A DNA stretch of 64,000 nt from JAJDOD01 sp039024895 (GTDB lineage Bacteria; Pseudomonadota; Alphaproteobacteria; Rhodobacterales; Rhodobacteraceae), in assembly GCA_039024895.1 (NCBI GenBank), contig JBCCPJ010000002.1, positions 186,001 through 250,000 on the forward strand. The letters run 5' to 3'. The notes beneath the pieces were generated by a model, which worked only from the letters and a program-made list of their open reading frames with translations, was not told the origin of the DNA and searched no databases. Both the position numbers and the translations under genes were made by a program. This document shows, piece after piece, positions 35,194 through 44,306 of the stretch. How positions within the stretch are numbered: position 1 is the first letter of the stretch; each line of letters begins with the position of its first letter.

Positions 35194-35967
35194 TTATTCT
35201 CCTACATGAGCGTTATGAAAACGGATGATGGTCGCGCCATCGGCGGGATCGGTGATGAAATGTCCGCAGACGCCAAAAATGCGCGTCAGGCGGTCTTCGT
35301 TCAGAATGTTCTCAGGTGTGTCTATGGCCTCAATCCGACCAGACTGCATCACACAGATTCTGTCGCACATCATCGCCTGGTTCAGGTCATGCAAGGCAAC
35401 AACCTTTGTGATCGATAAATTTCTAACGAGATGCAGGATGGCAAGTTGATGTCGTATATCCAGATGGTTGGTCGGCTCGTCTAACAACAATACGCGTGGT
35501 TGCTGCGCCAAGGCGCGGGCGATGTGAACGCGTTGCCGCTCCCCCCCCGACAACGTGTGCCACAGCCGGTCTTCAAACCCGTGGAGATCAACGTCGGCGA
35601 GGGATTTGGCGACGATAGCATCGTCCCCCGGACCCCAAGGTTGCAGGGCGGAAAGGAAAGGCGTGCGCCCCAATTCCACGGCATCGCGTACAGTTATCCG
35701 CTCTTCCGTATCGGCATGTTGCTCCACCAGCGCCAGTTTTTGCGCGATGTCACGCTGCTTCAGCTCAGCCATTGGCTCGTCACCAAGATAGACCTCGCCG
35801 ACGGTCGGGCGCCTCACGCCCGCCAACATGCGCAAAAGGGTAGATTTGCCCGAGCCGTTCGGACCAATCAGGCCAAGCATTTCGCCTTCGTTCACGGTCA
35901 GGTTTGCGCCTGAGACGATTTCCTTGCGCTTGACCCGCCACCCAAGATTTATGCCACGCAGGATCAC
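35194..35967 (-). CDS. btuD: Vitamin B12 ABC importer ATP-binding protein
   Basis: A 257-residue ABC ATPase of the FecE/BtuD group. Walker A is GPNGSGKSTLLRML (residues 34-47), the signature is SGGERQRVHIARAL (about 135-148), Walker B LLLDEPTNHLD (about 156-166). Together with the permease and binding protein, and with a cobalamin riboswitch upstream, the substrate is cobalamin or a corrinoid. Overlaps the permease by 4 bases. The symbol is given from context; sequence alone would also fit a siderophore or haem importer. Confidence 0.82.
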   Translation of the reverse strand: MILRGINLGWRVKRKEIVSGANLTVNEGEMLGLIGPNGSGKSTLLRMLAGVRRPTVGEVYLGDEPMAELKQRDIAQKLALVEQHADTEERITVRDAVELGRTPFLSALQPWGPGDDAIVAKSLADVDLHGFEDRLWHTLSGGERQRVHIARALAQQPRVLLLDEPTNHLDIRHQLAILHLVRNLSITKVVALHDLNQAMMCDRICVMQSGRIEAIDTPENILNEDRLTRIFGVCGHFITDPADGATIIRFHNAHVGE

Positions 35968-37025
35968 ATTGCCGCCCTCCGCCCGATAAGGATGAACGCA
36001 AACACCGGTGCGCCAACCAGAGCGGTGACAACACCGATGGGCAGAACCCGCCCGGGGATCACAACGCGGGAAATAATATCGGCGGCGATCAAGAAGACCG
36101 CACCAGCCAAAGCGGAGGCCGGGATCAGAGCGCGGTGACGCGTGCCCACGACCATGCGCATCGCATGGGGAATGACGAGCCCTACAAAGCCTATTGAGCC
36201 CGTCACGGAAACCATCGCCGCGGTCATGAGTGCAGCAATAGCAATTAGGCCGAACTGAACACGCTTAACGGAGATCCCCAACGACGCGGCGCTGTCCGCG
36301 CCAAACGTGAAAGCATCCAGGGCGCGGACTTGGAGGAGGCATGCGACCAGCCCAAACAACGCAGCGGGAACAACGGCAATGGTGTCGGACCAGCGTACGC
36401 CGCTGAGATTTCCCATGAGCCAGAACATGATCCCGCGGGCCTGTTCGGCGCTTGCGGATTTGGCAATGATGAAGGCGGTCAGTGCGTTGAAAAGTTGTGA
36501 CCCGGCAATCCCCGCAAGTACGATCACGCCCGCTGCCCGCAATCCGGTGCCACCACCGGCAGCTTGGGCAAGCATGGCGACGAAGCCAAATGCTAAAAGC
36601 GCCCCGACAAATGCTCCGACGGACATGGAAAGGGCACCTGCACCAATGCCGAGAATGGCCACTGAGACGGCGCCCGTCGATGCTCCAGCCGAGATGCCAA
36701 GCAAGTAGGGATCGGCCAGCGCATTGCGCAGCAAAGCCTGCAACACCACGCCAGACAAGGCCAAGCCCGCCCCGCAACACGCTGCAACCACGGCGCGAGC
36801 CAGACGATAGCTCCAGATGATGCCTGAATCGATCCGGTCCACTGGATAATCGGTTCCCAAAATCTTATTCGCCAGCACCTTCAGGACCACATCCAACGGG
36901 ATGCGCGTTTCCCCCAAAGCCGTGCCAGCCATCAGCGCGAGAAACAGAAGGGGCGGTGCGATCACCGCCCACTTCCACATACTTCGTGAGGCTGACCGGA
37001 CAATCATCCGGTCGGTCGCACTCAT
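35964..37025 (-). CDS. btuC: Vitamin B12 ABC importer permease
   Basis: A 353-residue FecCD-family permease with about ten membrane helices. Family motifs are SYRLARAVVAACCGAGLALSGVVLQALLRNALADPYLLG (residues about 79-117), TGSIGFVGLVIPHAMR near 280 and PGRVLPIGVVTALVGAPVF near 325. FecCD permeases import siderophores, haem and corrinoids; the riboswitch selects the last. Overlaps both neighbours by 4 bases. Confidence 0.85.
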   Translation of the reverse strand: MSATDRMIVRSASRSMWKWAVIAPPLLFLALMAGTALGETRIPLDVVLKVLANKILGTDYPVDRIDSGIIWSYRLARAVVAACCGAGLALSGVVLQALLRNALADPYLLGISAGASTGAVSVAILGIGAGALSMSVGAFVGALLAFGFVAMLAQAAGGGTGLRAAGVIVLAGIAGSQLFNALTAFIIAKSASAEQARGIMFWLMGNLSGVRWSDTIAVVPAALFGLVACLLQVRALDAFTFGADSAASLGISVKRVQFGLIAIAALMTAAMVSVTGSIGFVGLVIPHAMRMVVGTRHRALIPASALAGAVFLIAADIISRVVIPGRVLPIGVVTALVGAPVFAFILIGRRAAM

Positions 37026-38038
37026 TGCAGGTCGAAGCCTTCCAGAGCATCGGCCACTTGACCCAAGGCGAGAATTGCGCGGACCGTCGGGCTCATGGCA
37101 TGGGCATCGATTGTGATAATGCGACCTTCCTTTACGGCCGTCATCTCTGACGCAACCGGATCGGTCGTCAGGAATTCACGCTTGAGTTCCACGTCATCTG
37201 CCGGGAAGCGGCGACGATCCATCTCAGCGATTACGATGAAGGTTGGGTCAGCCTTAGCGATGGTCTCCCATCCAACCAGTGGCCATTCTTCATCTGACTG
37301 AGCCACGTTATCGACGCCCAGCTTGTCCATCATGTAGGCGGGGACACCTTGCTGGCCAGCAACGTAAGGGTCCGCATCCATGGCTGGGGATGAGAACCAG
37401 AACAACGCTGACGTACCTTCGGGCAGGTTTAGACCTTCTGCCTTGGCGACGGCCTGTGCCTCGGCGGCCTGAAGCTCAGCCACAAGTTCAGCACCGCGCG
37501 CTTGAACGTCATAGATTTCGGACATTTGCGTGACGGCCTTGTAGAATTGTTCGGTCGAGAACAGTTCCGAACGGGTGCCGTCGATACCGGTCAGGTTGTC
37601 TTTGCTTTCACAATCGGTCGGCATCACGTAGGTCGGGACGCCAACATCGTGGAACATCTCTCGGGTTGCGACAATGCCCTCGGCACCCACATGCCACTCG
37701 TACATTACGGTGACGAGGTCAGGCTTTTTGTTCACGACGCTTTCGAAGCTAGGGTCGTTGTCGGCCAGACGTTCAATGCCCGCGTCCAGTTCTTTGAATT
37801 CCTCCAGCACCGGATTGAACCAAACGGAAGTGCCGGCAACTTTGTCGCCAAGACCCAGCAGATAGAGAAGCTCAGTGGTGGACTGGCCAACTGTCACCGT
37901 GGAATCAGGTGCGGCATCAAAAGTTTGATCAAAGCCACAATTGGAAATGGTCAGAGGATAGCTGGTTTGCTGTGCGGTCGCCGAAGTCGTTGTCATCGTC
38001 AGCGCCAACACCCCGGACGCTACCAAATATTTTGTCAT
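37022..38038 (-). CDS. btuF: Vitamin B12 (corrinoid) periplasmic binding protein
   Basis: A 338-residue substrate-binding protein. ATG 38038 leads MTKYLVASGVLALTMTTTSA, a signal peptide with cleavage near AQQ. The class III binding protein fold is seen in VTVGQSTTELLYLLGLGDKVAGTS, KPDLVTVMYEW and AVKEGRIITIDAHAMSPT. The upstream reading to 38140 is rejected: it has no signal, and the gene lies behind a riboswitch with GGAGCC before 38038. First gene of the operon. Confidence 0.85.
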   Translation of the reverse strand: MTKYLVASGVLALTMTTTSATAQQTSYPLTISNCGFDQTFDAAPDSTVTVGQSTTELLYLLGLGDKVAGTSVWFNPVLEEFKELDAGIERLADNDPSFESVVNKKPDLVTVMYEWHVGAEGIVATREMFHDVGVPTYVMPTDCESKDNLTGIDGTRSELFSTEQFYKAVTQMSEIYDVQARGAELVAELQAAEAQAVAKAEGLNLPEGTSALFWFSSPAMDADPYVAGQQGVPAYMMDKLGVDNVAQSDEEWPLVGWETIAKADPTFIVIAEMDRRRFPADDVELKREFLTTDPVASEMTAVKEGRIITIDAHAMSPTVRAILALGQVADALEGFDLQ

Positions 38039-38154
38039 CGTATTGGCTCCTTTGCCAAAAAATAGGCAAAGAAGAGGGCTAGAACATGCGTGATGCGAGC
38101 GCTTCACGCCCGGACGTCCAACACGATCCACCCCAGACATCCCCGCCCGGTTTC

Positions 38155-38310
38155 AGTGTCTTTGTCGGCAGGTTTCCTGACTGACGGATCATAGCTCCAT
38201 TTCCCTTCCCAGACCCTTTGGTCCAGTGGATATCGAAATGTGGCGAGCCGCCTACAGTTGCGGGGGCAGTTTCGGTTGACGCAGGGTTGCGTCGCGAATT
38301 CCCTATTATT
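38155..38310 (-). promoter_or_regulatory. Cobalamin riboswitch (B12 element) upstream of btuFCD
   Basis: On the minus strand, read 5' to 3', the leader has TAGGGAATTC, ACTGCCCCCGCAACTGTAGG (the conserved GCCCCCGCAACTGT block), CCACTGG, GGGAAGGG and the B12 box AGTCAGGAAACCTGCC at 38167-38182. These are, in the right order, the conserved blocks of the cobalamin riboswitch. The B12 box is about 130 bases before the btuF start. Binding of adenosylcobalamin is expected to reduce expression of the operon downstream, which here includes pseudoazurin. Confidence 0.88.
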
Positions 38311-38340
38311 TTCGAAAGAAAACCGACAATCATCCATTAG

Positions 38341-38994
38341 GCGTTAGGATCCAGGCCGTCAAGAGCGCAAAGCCAATCGCGAGCAGCTCTTTGCTTGGCT
38401 GACTTTTGAGATTTGTCCTTGCTAGCGGTTTCAAAGCAAGCAAGCCTTGTTTGTCAGCGTGGCATTCGGGAAATTTGGCTCATACACGACTTCCAAGGCA
38501 CTACGGCAACTGCCTTCTTGGATTGCGACGACACGTCGTGAAAGGCTCAAATAAGACACTTGGCGGCGTCCAACGACACTGCGAACGCGGACCGCTTTCC
38601 AGCCATGCGTTACGAGCGCGATCTTTAGGACAGATCAAGCTCAGTAGAATGTGGACCTGTCGATTCTTGCTGTGCGTGTGCCAAGTACTGCTCATCTTGT
38701 TTCCGGAAGGCTCTTTCGTCATGCGCTATAGGGATTTGAAGGTGCTTTGCGGGAAAGGAGCAGGTTTCACGGGCATTCCTTCTCTATGCAGACGAGCCTT
38801 CAAGGCCTGCGTCAGCCGATGCTGCAGGGCTGCCAATCCTATGTTTCCCCTGTTTCTCTCTAATCCCGACAAAGTAATCGCTTGGAGCGCCGGCTTGGAC
38901 CTTAGATTTGACATGATCCGATGCCATGCGTCGAGATCTTGAGCGGTTTCGGAAAGTGTCCCGGCCCGCCTAGCTGACGGCAAACCGGATAGTT
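38341..38994. other. Intergenic stretch without a convincing gene
   Basis: About 650 bases between the B12 riboswitch and the ABC ATPase gene. A 178-codon frame (38406-38942) exists, but its translation is rich in Arg, Cys, Leu and shows no family motif, no signal peptide and no ribosome binding site; I treat it as chance. No tRNA-like or repeat structure is evident. Confidence 0.55.
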
Positions 38995-39009
38995 TTGAGC
39001 AAAGAGAAG

Positions 39010-39762
39010 ATGATTACAGTTACGAACTTCAGCAAGCAGTACAAAGGCTTCACCGCCGTGAAGGACCTCAGCTTTTCGGTCGAACCGGGCCAAATCCTTG
39101 GATTGCTTGGACCGAATGGCGCAGGCAAAACAACGACTTTGTGGACTTTGTGCGGCATCATCCCGCCGAGTTCGGGGAGCCTATTGGTAGCTGGCCATGA
39201 CGTTGCCCGTGCGCCCATCGAAGCCAAAAAGAACCTTGGTTACATCCCTGACGATCCACGGCTCTTTGACACGATGACGGTTTGGGAACACCTGGCGTTC
39301 ACGGCGGCTGCTTACAAACTCCCGGACTTCGAACAGGAGGCCGATGCACTCCTTGCGTCGTTTGAACTTTCACATAAGCGCGACACGCTTGTTCATAACC
39401 TGTCACGGGGGATGCGCCAAAAGGTAGCCATCGCCTGCGCCTTTCTGCACGACCCAAAGGTGATCCTCTTCGATGAACCCCTAACGGGACTAGACCCCCA
39501 GGGCATCCGTGGGATTCAACAAGCCATCCGCGACCGTGCGCGGGCTGGTGCGGCCATTATCATAAGCTCGCACCTTTTGAGCCTTTTCGAGAATTTGTGC
39601 ACACATATCATGGTGCTGAACCTGGGCGAGTGCCGCCGATTTGGCACGATGGAAGACCTGCTGGCCGAGGTTGGCCATACGGACAGCACCTCAGCCCTGG
39701 AGGAAGTGTATTTCTCAATCACACAAGCCCCAGACCAGACATCAGACACGGCGGCGGTCTAA
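39010..39762 (+). CDS. ABC transporter ATP-binding protein (exporter type)
   Basis: A 250-residue ABC ATPase. Walker A GPNGAGKTTTLW (about residues 36-47), signature NLSRGMRQKVAIACAF and Walker B VILFDEPLTGLDP. The LTGLDPQG form is typical of CcmA/DrrA-like ATPases that pair with ABC-2 permeases. A TTG at 38995 is an alternative start that would add MSKEK. It pairs with the permease 3 bases downstream. The 650-base gap upstream suggests its own promoter. Substrate unknown. Confidence 0.85.
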   Translation: MITVTNFSKQYKGFTAVKDLSFSVEPGQILGLLGPNGAGKTTTLWTLCGIIPPSSGSLLVAGHDVARAPIEAKKNLGYIPDDPRLFDTMTVWEHLAFTAAAYKLPDFEQEADALLASFELSHKRDTLVHNLSRGMRQKVAIACAFLHDPKVILFDEPLTGLDPQGIRGIQQAIRDRARAGAAIIISSHLLSLFENLCTHIMVLNLGECRRFGTMEDLLAEVGHTDSTSALEEVYFSITQAPDQTSDTAAV

Positions 39763-39765
39763 GAA

Positions 39766-41394
39766 ATGGATGCTGCACTTTCCCAGCTTCTCTTGTTGCG
39801 ACTGCGTGGCGGTCTGCGTCAGCGCTTGCTCCAGTTGGCAAGCGTACGCGGCCTGCTTTTCTCGCTCGCTTTCGGTGGGATCATTTGGTTCCTCATCGCC
39901 TCGAATAGCTCCTCGGCCACGGGCCTGTTCGGAACAGCGACGCTGGACCGACAAGCCTTTGGCGAGCAGATCATTACTTTTATGCCGCTCAGTATGCTTG
40001 GGCTTTCGCTCCTCACCGTTATGATGACGACGGGTCCGACGTTTCATTTTTCACCGAATGAGATCAATTTTCTTTTTACCGGGCCGTTCCATCGACGGGA
40101 CCTGATCCTCTATAAGTTCGCAGCCTATGTCGCTGGCGTTACCTTGAGCAGCCTGTTCGTCACACTCCTTTTACAGCCCGAGGCAGGATCGGTCCTGCCT
40201 GTCTTCATCGCCACGCTCCTGACGCTTGTGTTCGTTCAGTTGAACAGCGCCGTCATCAGCATGACGGGGCACGCGCTCGACGGCAGCAGGTTCGCAAGGT
40301 TTCGATGGCCCGCCACGGCGCTGCTTTGCGCCCTTGGAGCTGCAACCTTGCTTTACGCATGGGCCGCGCCCGACCGTGGGATTATCGACCTCCTGTCCGA
40401 GTTTCGACACTCCTGGATCGGGACCATTATCTTGATCCCCTACATCGTGTTTGCCGAACTTTTCGTGGCGCAATCACTTTCAGAAATGGCGCTTTGGGCT
40501 CTTGTTGCGGTCGTCATTAATACGGCATTACTGCGAGCTTCAATTGTCCTCGATGCGCGCACGGCCGACCGTTCCCTCGCGGAGAATGCCCGCCTCAGCA
40601 ACCGATGGGAGCGCATTAAACAAGGTGGGTCCTTTTGGGCAACGGAACGGACCGAGGTGCAGTCGATCCGCCGTGCACCAATTCTAGGCGGCTTGGGGCC
40701 CATTGCATTGCGGCAAGCCCTCAATGCGTTGCGGAATTCGTTCAAGCTTATCTTGGTATTTGCCGGTCTCGCTGCCTGTATAGCGCCGATGTCCCTAGCG
40801 CTCGGCGCACCAATCACCGAAGCACAGACTTTGATGATCATCTATATCTTCATCGCATTCATTCTCCCGCGCAATATGGTCTGCGACTTTCGCGGTGACC
40901 TTAGTCGGATGGAAATCTACAAGACACTGCCCATTTCTCCGTGGCGTATTTGCGCAGGCCAACTCGTGGTTCAAACCCTGCTGGCCTTTGTCATTACGTT
41001 GGCAATTATTGCGAGCGCCCTTGTCTTCGAGGCGAGCGTCACGCCAAAAGTTGCACTGATACTGGCGGCCTTTGCGCTGCCGTTGACGTTTCTCATCTAT
41101 GCGGTTGAGAACACAGTGCATCTTCTGTTCCCGACAAAACTCGTTGCGATGGGTCGGGCGGACTTCGAGTTCCTTGGTCGCTCAATTGTTGAGTTTATCG
41201 CCAAAACAATCTTTGTATCTGCTGCCATAGCGGCTTCGATTGCGGTGGGGCTGTTCACGTTAAGAATGATGGGAACCACGTTGGTGGTGCCGGGACTGGC
41301 AAGCTGGCTCACACTGGCGTTGATCGGACTTCTGACATTGGTCGCACTGCAATATGCCTTCCGGCGCTTCGCGGTCGCAGAAACCATCGACTAA
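39766..41394 (+). CDS. Large multi-span ABC exporter permease
   Basis: A 542-residue membrane protein. Hydrophobic segments near 35-55, 75-95, 130-160, 185-205 and 225-245 form a first half; after a soluble loop (ERIKQGGSFWATERTEVQSIRR, about 285-310), further segments run from about 340 to 540. This layout is that of putative ABC exporter permeases (DUF-type, YtrC/NatB related), not of the FecCD group. Its partner is the ATPase gene just upstream. No motif shows the substrate. Confidence 0.75.
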   Translation: MDAALSQLLLLRLRGGLRQRLLQLASVRGLLFSLAFGGIIWFLIASNSSSATGLFGTATLDRQAFGEQIITFMPLSMLGLSLLTVMMTTGPTFHFSPNEINFLFTGPFHRRDLILYKFAAYVAGVTLSSLFVTLLLQPEAGSVLPVFIATLLTLVFVQLNSAVISMTGHALDGSRFARFRWPATALLCALGAATLLYAWAAPDRGIIDLLSEFRHSWIGTIILIPYIVFAELFVAQSLSEMALWALVAVVINTALLRASIVLDARTADRSLAENARLSNRWERIKQGGSFWATERTEVQSIRRAPILGGLGPIALRQALNALRNSFKLILVFAGLAACIAPMSLALGAPITEAQTLMIIYIFIAFILPRNMVCDFRGDLSRMEIYKTLPISPWRICAGQLVVQTLLAFVITLAIIASALVFEASVTPKVALILAAFALPLTFLIYAVENTVHLLFPTKLVAMGRADFEFLGRSIVEFIAKTIFVSAAIAASIAVGLFTLRMMGTTLVVPGLASWLTLALIGLLTLVALQYAFRRFAVAETID

Positions 41395-41888
41395 AGCAAA
41401 GGTCGAGGAACACCCGCTGACACATGATGATAACCGGTATTTGGAAAGGCGTTTAATACAATACCGGCCATATTGCGGGTTCTTTCACGAAAGCATTGCG
41501 CGATCAGAGATTGCGTTCGCGTAGATAAATCGACGAGCAAGCCTCAAAAAAAAAGACCGAAACTTCTATGGATGGCAATCAAATTAGAGCTGACCAAAGC
41601 AGGAAGTGGCGGAAGATAGTGGGATAGAGTTAGTAGCCCAAAAGCTCTCTTCATTCTTAAGGAGCGACGGCGGCCCAACACCTTGATCGAAACGATGTTG
41701 GCCTTTCTGACGAAAGCCCTTTGGTGGAAATTTATCCTTATAACTCTTGTTTCTCTAGGTCCGTCCAATTTCGCGATTATCCAGATTAAATAAATAATTA
41801 CAGAAGCATAAGTTCACGTCTGCTCTTTAACGTGCGCACCCGTCCATCCTGAATCCGCAAAAAATATGAGAACAAATGTGGGAACGAT
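41395..41888. other. AT-richer intergenic stretch before the integrase relic
   Basis: About 490 bases with no supportable gene. It contains an 8-base inverted repeat, CCGGTATT ... AATACCGG, around 41436-41475 without a T-run. No tRNA gene, the usual attachment site of such integrases, is visible. Confidence 0.4.
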
Positions 41889-42107
41889 ATGACTTTGAGC
41901 GCTCAGAAAGTGGAGACGGCAGGACCGGGACGGCACGGCGACGGGCGCGGGCTTTTCGTCTATGTCAAACCATCTGGAGCACGGTCCTGGGTGCTCCGTT
42001 ATTAGGTGCAAGGAAGGCGACGTGATCTGGGCCTCGGGTCTTTACCCAACGTTAGCCTCCCAGTGGCCCGCGACCGCGCATCCGAGGCGCGTAGCCTGAT
42101 TGCACCT
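41889..42107 (+). pseudogene. N-terminal relic of a P4-type tyrosine integrase, with an in-frame stop
   Basis: From the ATG at 41889 the frame reads MTLSAQKVETAGPGRHGDGR, GLFVYVKPSGARSWVLRY, then the stop TAG at 42003-42005, then VQGRRRDLGLGSLPNVSLPV and ARDRASEARSLIA. This is the arm-binding (DUF4102) domain of P4-like integrases. The catalytic domain is missing; the similarity ends where the IS3 element begins near 42107. So it is inactivated twice: by a nonsense codon and by truncation. Confidence 0.75.
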
Positions 42108-42138
42108 GTCACGTTTTCGTGTCGCTCCAAGTGCTCGT

Positions 42139-43170
42139 TTAGGCCAGTTTTCGTTCGAATGCGACGGGGCTTTTCCAGCCCAATGCTGAGTGCCGTCGGC
42201 GCGGATTGTAGAAGCTGTTGATTTACTGGAAGATTGCCGCTTCGGCCTGCCGCCGGGTTTGCCACGACCGCCGCCAGATCAACTCTGCCTTGATCGTTTT
42301 GAAGAACGTGAGGAGGATCAGAAAACAGTCCAGTGGACTGTTTTCCCGACGTAAAATGGCTGAGTTGTCATAGCAATTTCCTTTGCCGGACATCGATACC
42401 TGGAAGCCATGTTGGCGCAGTATCTTCTGATAGTCGTGTGAGCAGTATTGGCTGCCGCGATCCTTATGACGAACGCAGCCTTTAGGTGGTTGACGCAGTG
42501 GCGAGCCTTGTCCGCCATTGGTCCGAGGACAATGGACGAGCGCCATCTTCAACGCCCGGATCGCCAAGTCCCGTTTCATGCGATTGCTCACGGCCCAGCC
42601 GATCACGCGCCGAGAATGCAAATCCAGGATCACAGCCAGGTAGAGCCATCCCCCACGTGTCCAAACATAGCTGATATCGCCTGCCCATTTTTGATTTGAC
42701 CGATCTGCATGGAAGTTCCGGTTCAGCAGATTGGGCGAGATGTTGAAGGCGTGGTTGCTGTCGGTGGTTACCTTGTACTTCTTGGATCGTTCGACGCTGA
42801 TACCATTCTCACGCATCAATCTGCCAACTCGGCGGTGACCAACGTTCAGACCAATCTCTTTCAATTCTTCGGTCATGCGAGGACGGCCATAGCTTCCCAG
42901 GCTTAGACGGGAGTGTTCCTTGATGTGCGCCAGCACCACCATATCTGTCCGCTGCCTTTGACTGGCCGGTCGCCTGCGATAGGCTCGTAAACCTCGTTCG
43001 CTGACATCCAGAACTTGGCAAAGGCGGTTGGTCGGGAAATCACTGCCATGCTCTTCCCCTCTCATCGAAACTGCGTTTCGACTGCCGGGCAGTGGATGAA
43101 CCTGAACCTCATGGTTTTTGGCTCGCGAAGAAGGCGTCGCCATTGTTGCTCGAACCAATGGCGCAATCAT
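42139..43170 (-). pseudogene. IS3-family transposase OrfB, disrupted
   Basis: The DDE transposase core is present: WAGDISYVWTRGGWLYLAVI, DLHSRRVIGWAVSNRM, and HKDRGSQYCSHDYQKILRQH. But in GNCYDNSA the next residues should be VETFFKTIKAELIWRR; here about 14 extra codons (ILRRENSPLDCFLILL in place of VE) interrupt the motif that holds the catalytic Glu. At 42223-42225 a TAA replaces the Tyr codon of FQYIN; beyond it, INSFYNPRRRHSALGWKSPV continues to a natural stop at 42139. The catalytic Glu is lost with VE, so the protein should be inactive. Confidence 0.8.
42321..42345. repeat. Perfect 25-base palindrome inside orfB
   Basis: Arms GAAAACAGTCCA and TGGACTGTTTTC flank one G; the match is perfect over 12 bases per arm. 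It sits exactly in the segment of about 42 bases that interrupts the orfB catalytic motif without shifting the frame. It looks like a small palindromic element that inserted into the transposase gene. Confidence 0.7.
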
Positions 43171-43382
43171 TGACGACCCTTTTTTAAGATATCCCTCTCC
43201 TCCTTGAGAATGCGGTTCTCCCGTCGAAGCCGTTCATTCTCCCGGGCAAGGTCCAGATCCTTATCCGACATCACATCAGTCTCCCGGTGCGCCGTCACCC
43301 ATTTATTCAGTGTCGAAAGCCCTACGCCTAAATCAGATGCCACCTGCTTTCGTGTCAGCCCGCTCGTCAGCGCGATCCGCAC
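43167..43382 (-). CDS. IS3-family transposase OrfA (helix-turn-helix subunit)
   Basis: A 71-residue or slightly longer OrfA. The helix-turn-helix region reads ALTSGLTRKQVASDLGVGLS followed by TLNKWVTAHRETD, and a leucine-zipper follows (DLDLARENERLRRENRILKE). A GTG at 43382 is the first usable start, but the frame stays open upstream and reads KRTDEFRSDAV, which belongs to the family; a CTG or ATT there may be the original start. orfA overlaps orfB as usual in IS3, where a fused transposase is made by frameshifting. Confidence 0.7.
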   Translation of the reverse strand: MRIALTSGLTRKQVASDLGVGLSTLNKWVTAHRETDVMSDKDLDLARENERLRRENRILKEERDILKKGRQ

Positions 43383-43522
43383 CGCATCAGAACGAAATTC
43401 GTCCGTCCGTTTCAGTCCAATAGTTCATCTCATTTGCTGCAATAAATGCTATCAAAGGAGCGCCATCAAACCGCGACAGGTCCAGATGATAGAAAACGCA
43501 GTGGCTGCAGGTATCGTATTGC

Positions 43523-43590
43523 ATGTCCTGACCCTCTGGAAAATGAGCATACGACACGGCTGCGGCTCATTCTCCAGAGGGTCAGGACAT
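43523..43590. repeat. Long near-perfect inverted repeat (25 of 26 bases per arm)
   Basis: The left arm (43523-43548) starts ATGTCCTGACCCTCTGG and ends AATGAGC; the right arm (43565-43590) is its reverse complement with one mismatch. The spacer is 16 bases. It could be two abutting insertion-sequence ends, a miniature element (MITE), or a hairpin. There is no T-run after it, so a terminator is less likely. Confidence 0.7.
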
Positions 43591-44306
43591 AAGCTACTCG
43601 TTTCACGCTAAAGCGGAACCGACCGGAAGTCGGTGGGTTTGCTCCAAAGAGTGGGCACTAAAATCGCGACTGCGGTGTCCATTTGGACGATCGGTTTGAT
43701 GCCCTTTCTTGGCTTCGCTGATGAATTGCCAGCCTATCAGCACCAACCACCAGCAGGCATCGCCGAGGTGGGAATAATTCGCGAAGCCAGTGATAGTTGC
43801 CAGCAACTGCCTGGCGAGAACGACGGATGCATGTTGTTCCGCATCGATGACCCAATCGAAGACTTTTCGCGCGATCTGGTGGAGGCTCCCGACTTACAGC
43901 TTCCCGAATTATCACGCTAAACGACACAAACAAACATTTGGAAATCGCTGAAGGGACGATTGTTCCAGCTTTTACCTGGATACTCATACGATAGGTTAGG
44001 ATAAGCACAATCGCATATCGAGTTGGCTGCGTATCATCTGTTCTCTGTTGGTGTCGGCAACGGTAGTGGCTGCTTACCTCTCAAATGTGGGTTTGATGGT
44101 CTTCAAAGGCAGCAATCTTACGACCATCGCAGTAGCTCGCCTCGTAAACCGGTTCTCACCCGCCTGTCACATGCCATAGAAAGTCCTTCCCATGCCGCGT
44201 TTGTAGAGTGCCAAGCTAGATAAGCTGACAGATCACTTACAAAATCCGTTTGCATTTCGATCCTCTTGAGGCAGCATATTTTCATTGGCTTATGGAGGGT
44301 ATTCAA
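43591..44306. other. Stretch without a confident gene
   Basis: About 700 bases between the long inverted repeat and the gamma-glutamyltransferase gene. A minus-strand frame around 43610-43890 has coding-like patches (FDWVIDAEQHASVVLARQLL, and GFANYSHLGDACWW), but no start, RBS or known family. It may be a relic of a mobile gene. A plus-strand frame at 43633-43920 looks like its shadow. Confidence 0.35.

Larger units (their letters stand above)
42108..43430 (-). mobile_element. Defective IS3-family insertion sequence
   Basis: About 1.3 kb with orfA (43167-43382) and orfB (42139-43170) on the minus strand in the overlapping arrangement of IS3. orfB has an internal palindrome insertion and a nonsense codon. 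The outer limits are estimated from where the integrase similarity ends and where orfA-like coding begins; I could not identify matching terminal repeats. It probably cut the integrase gene. Confidence 0.6.

Noticed and set aside
38406..38942. 178-codon plus-strand frame after the B12 riboswitch
   Set aside because: Biased composition rich in Arg, Cys and Leu; no RBS, signal or motif; several competing frames on the other strand.
41436..41475. CCGGTATT/AATACCGG inverted repeat after the ABC permease gene as a terminator
   Set aside because: There is no T-run and the loop is over 20 bases long.
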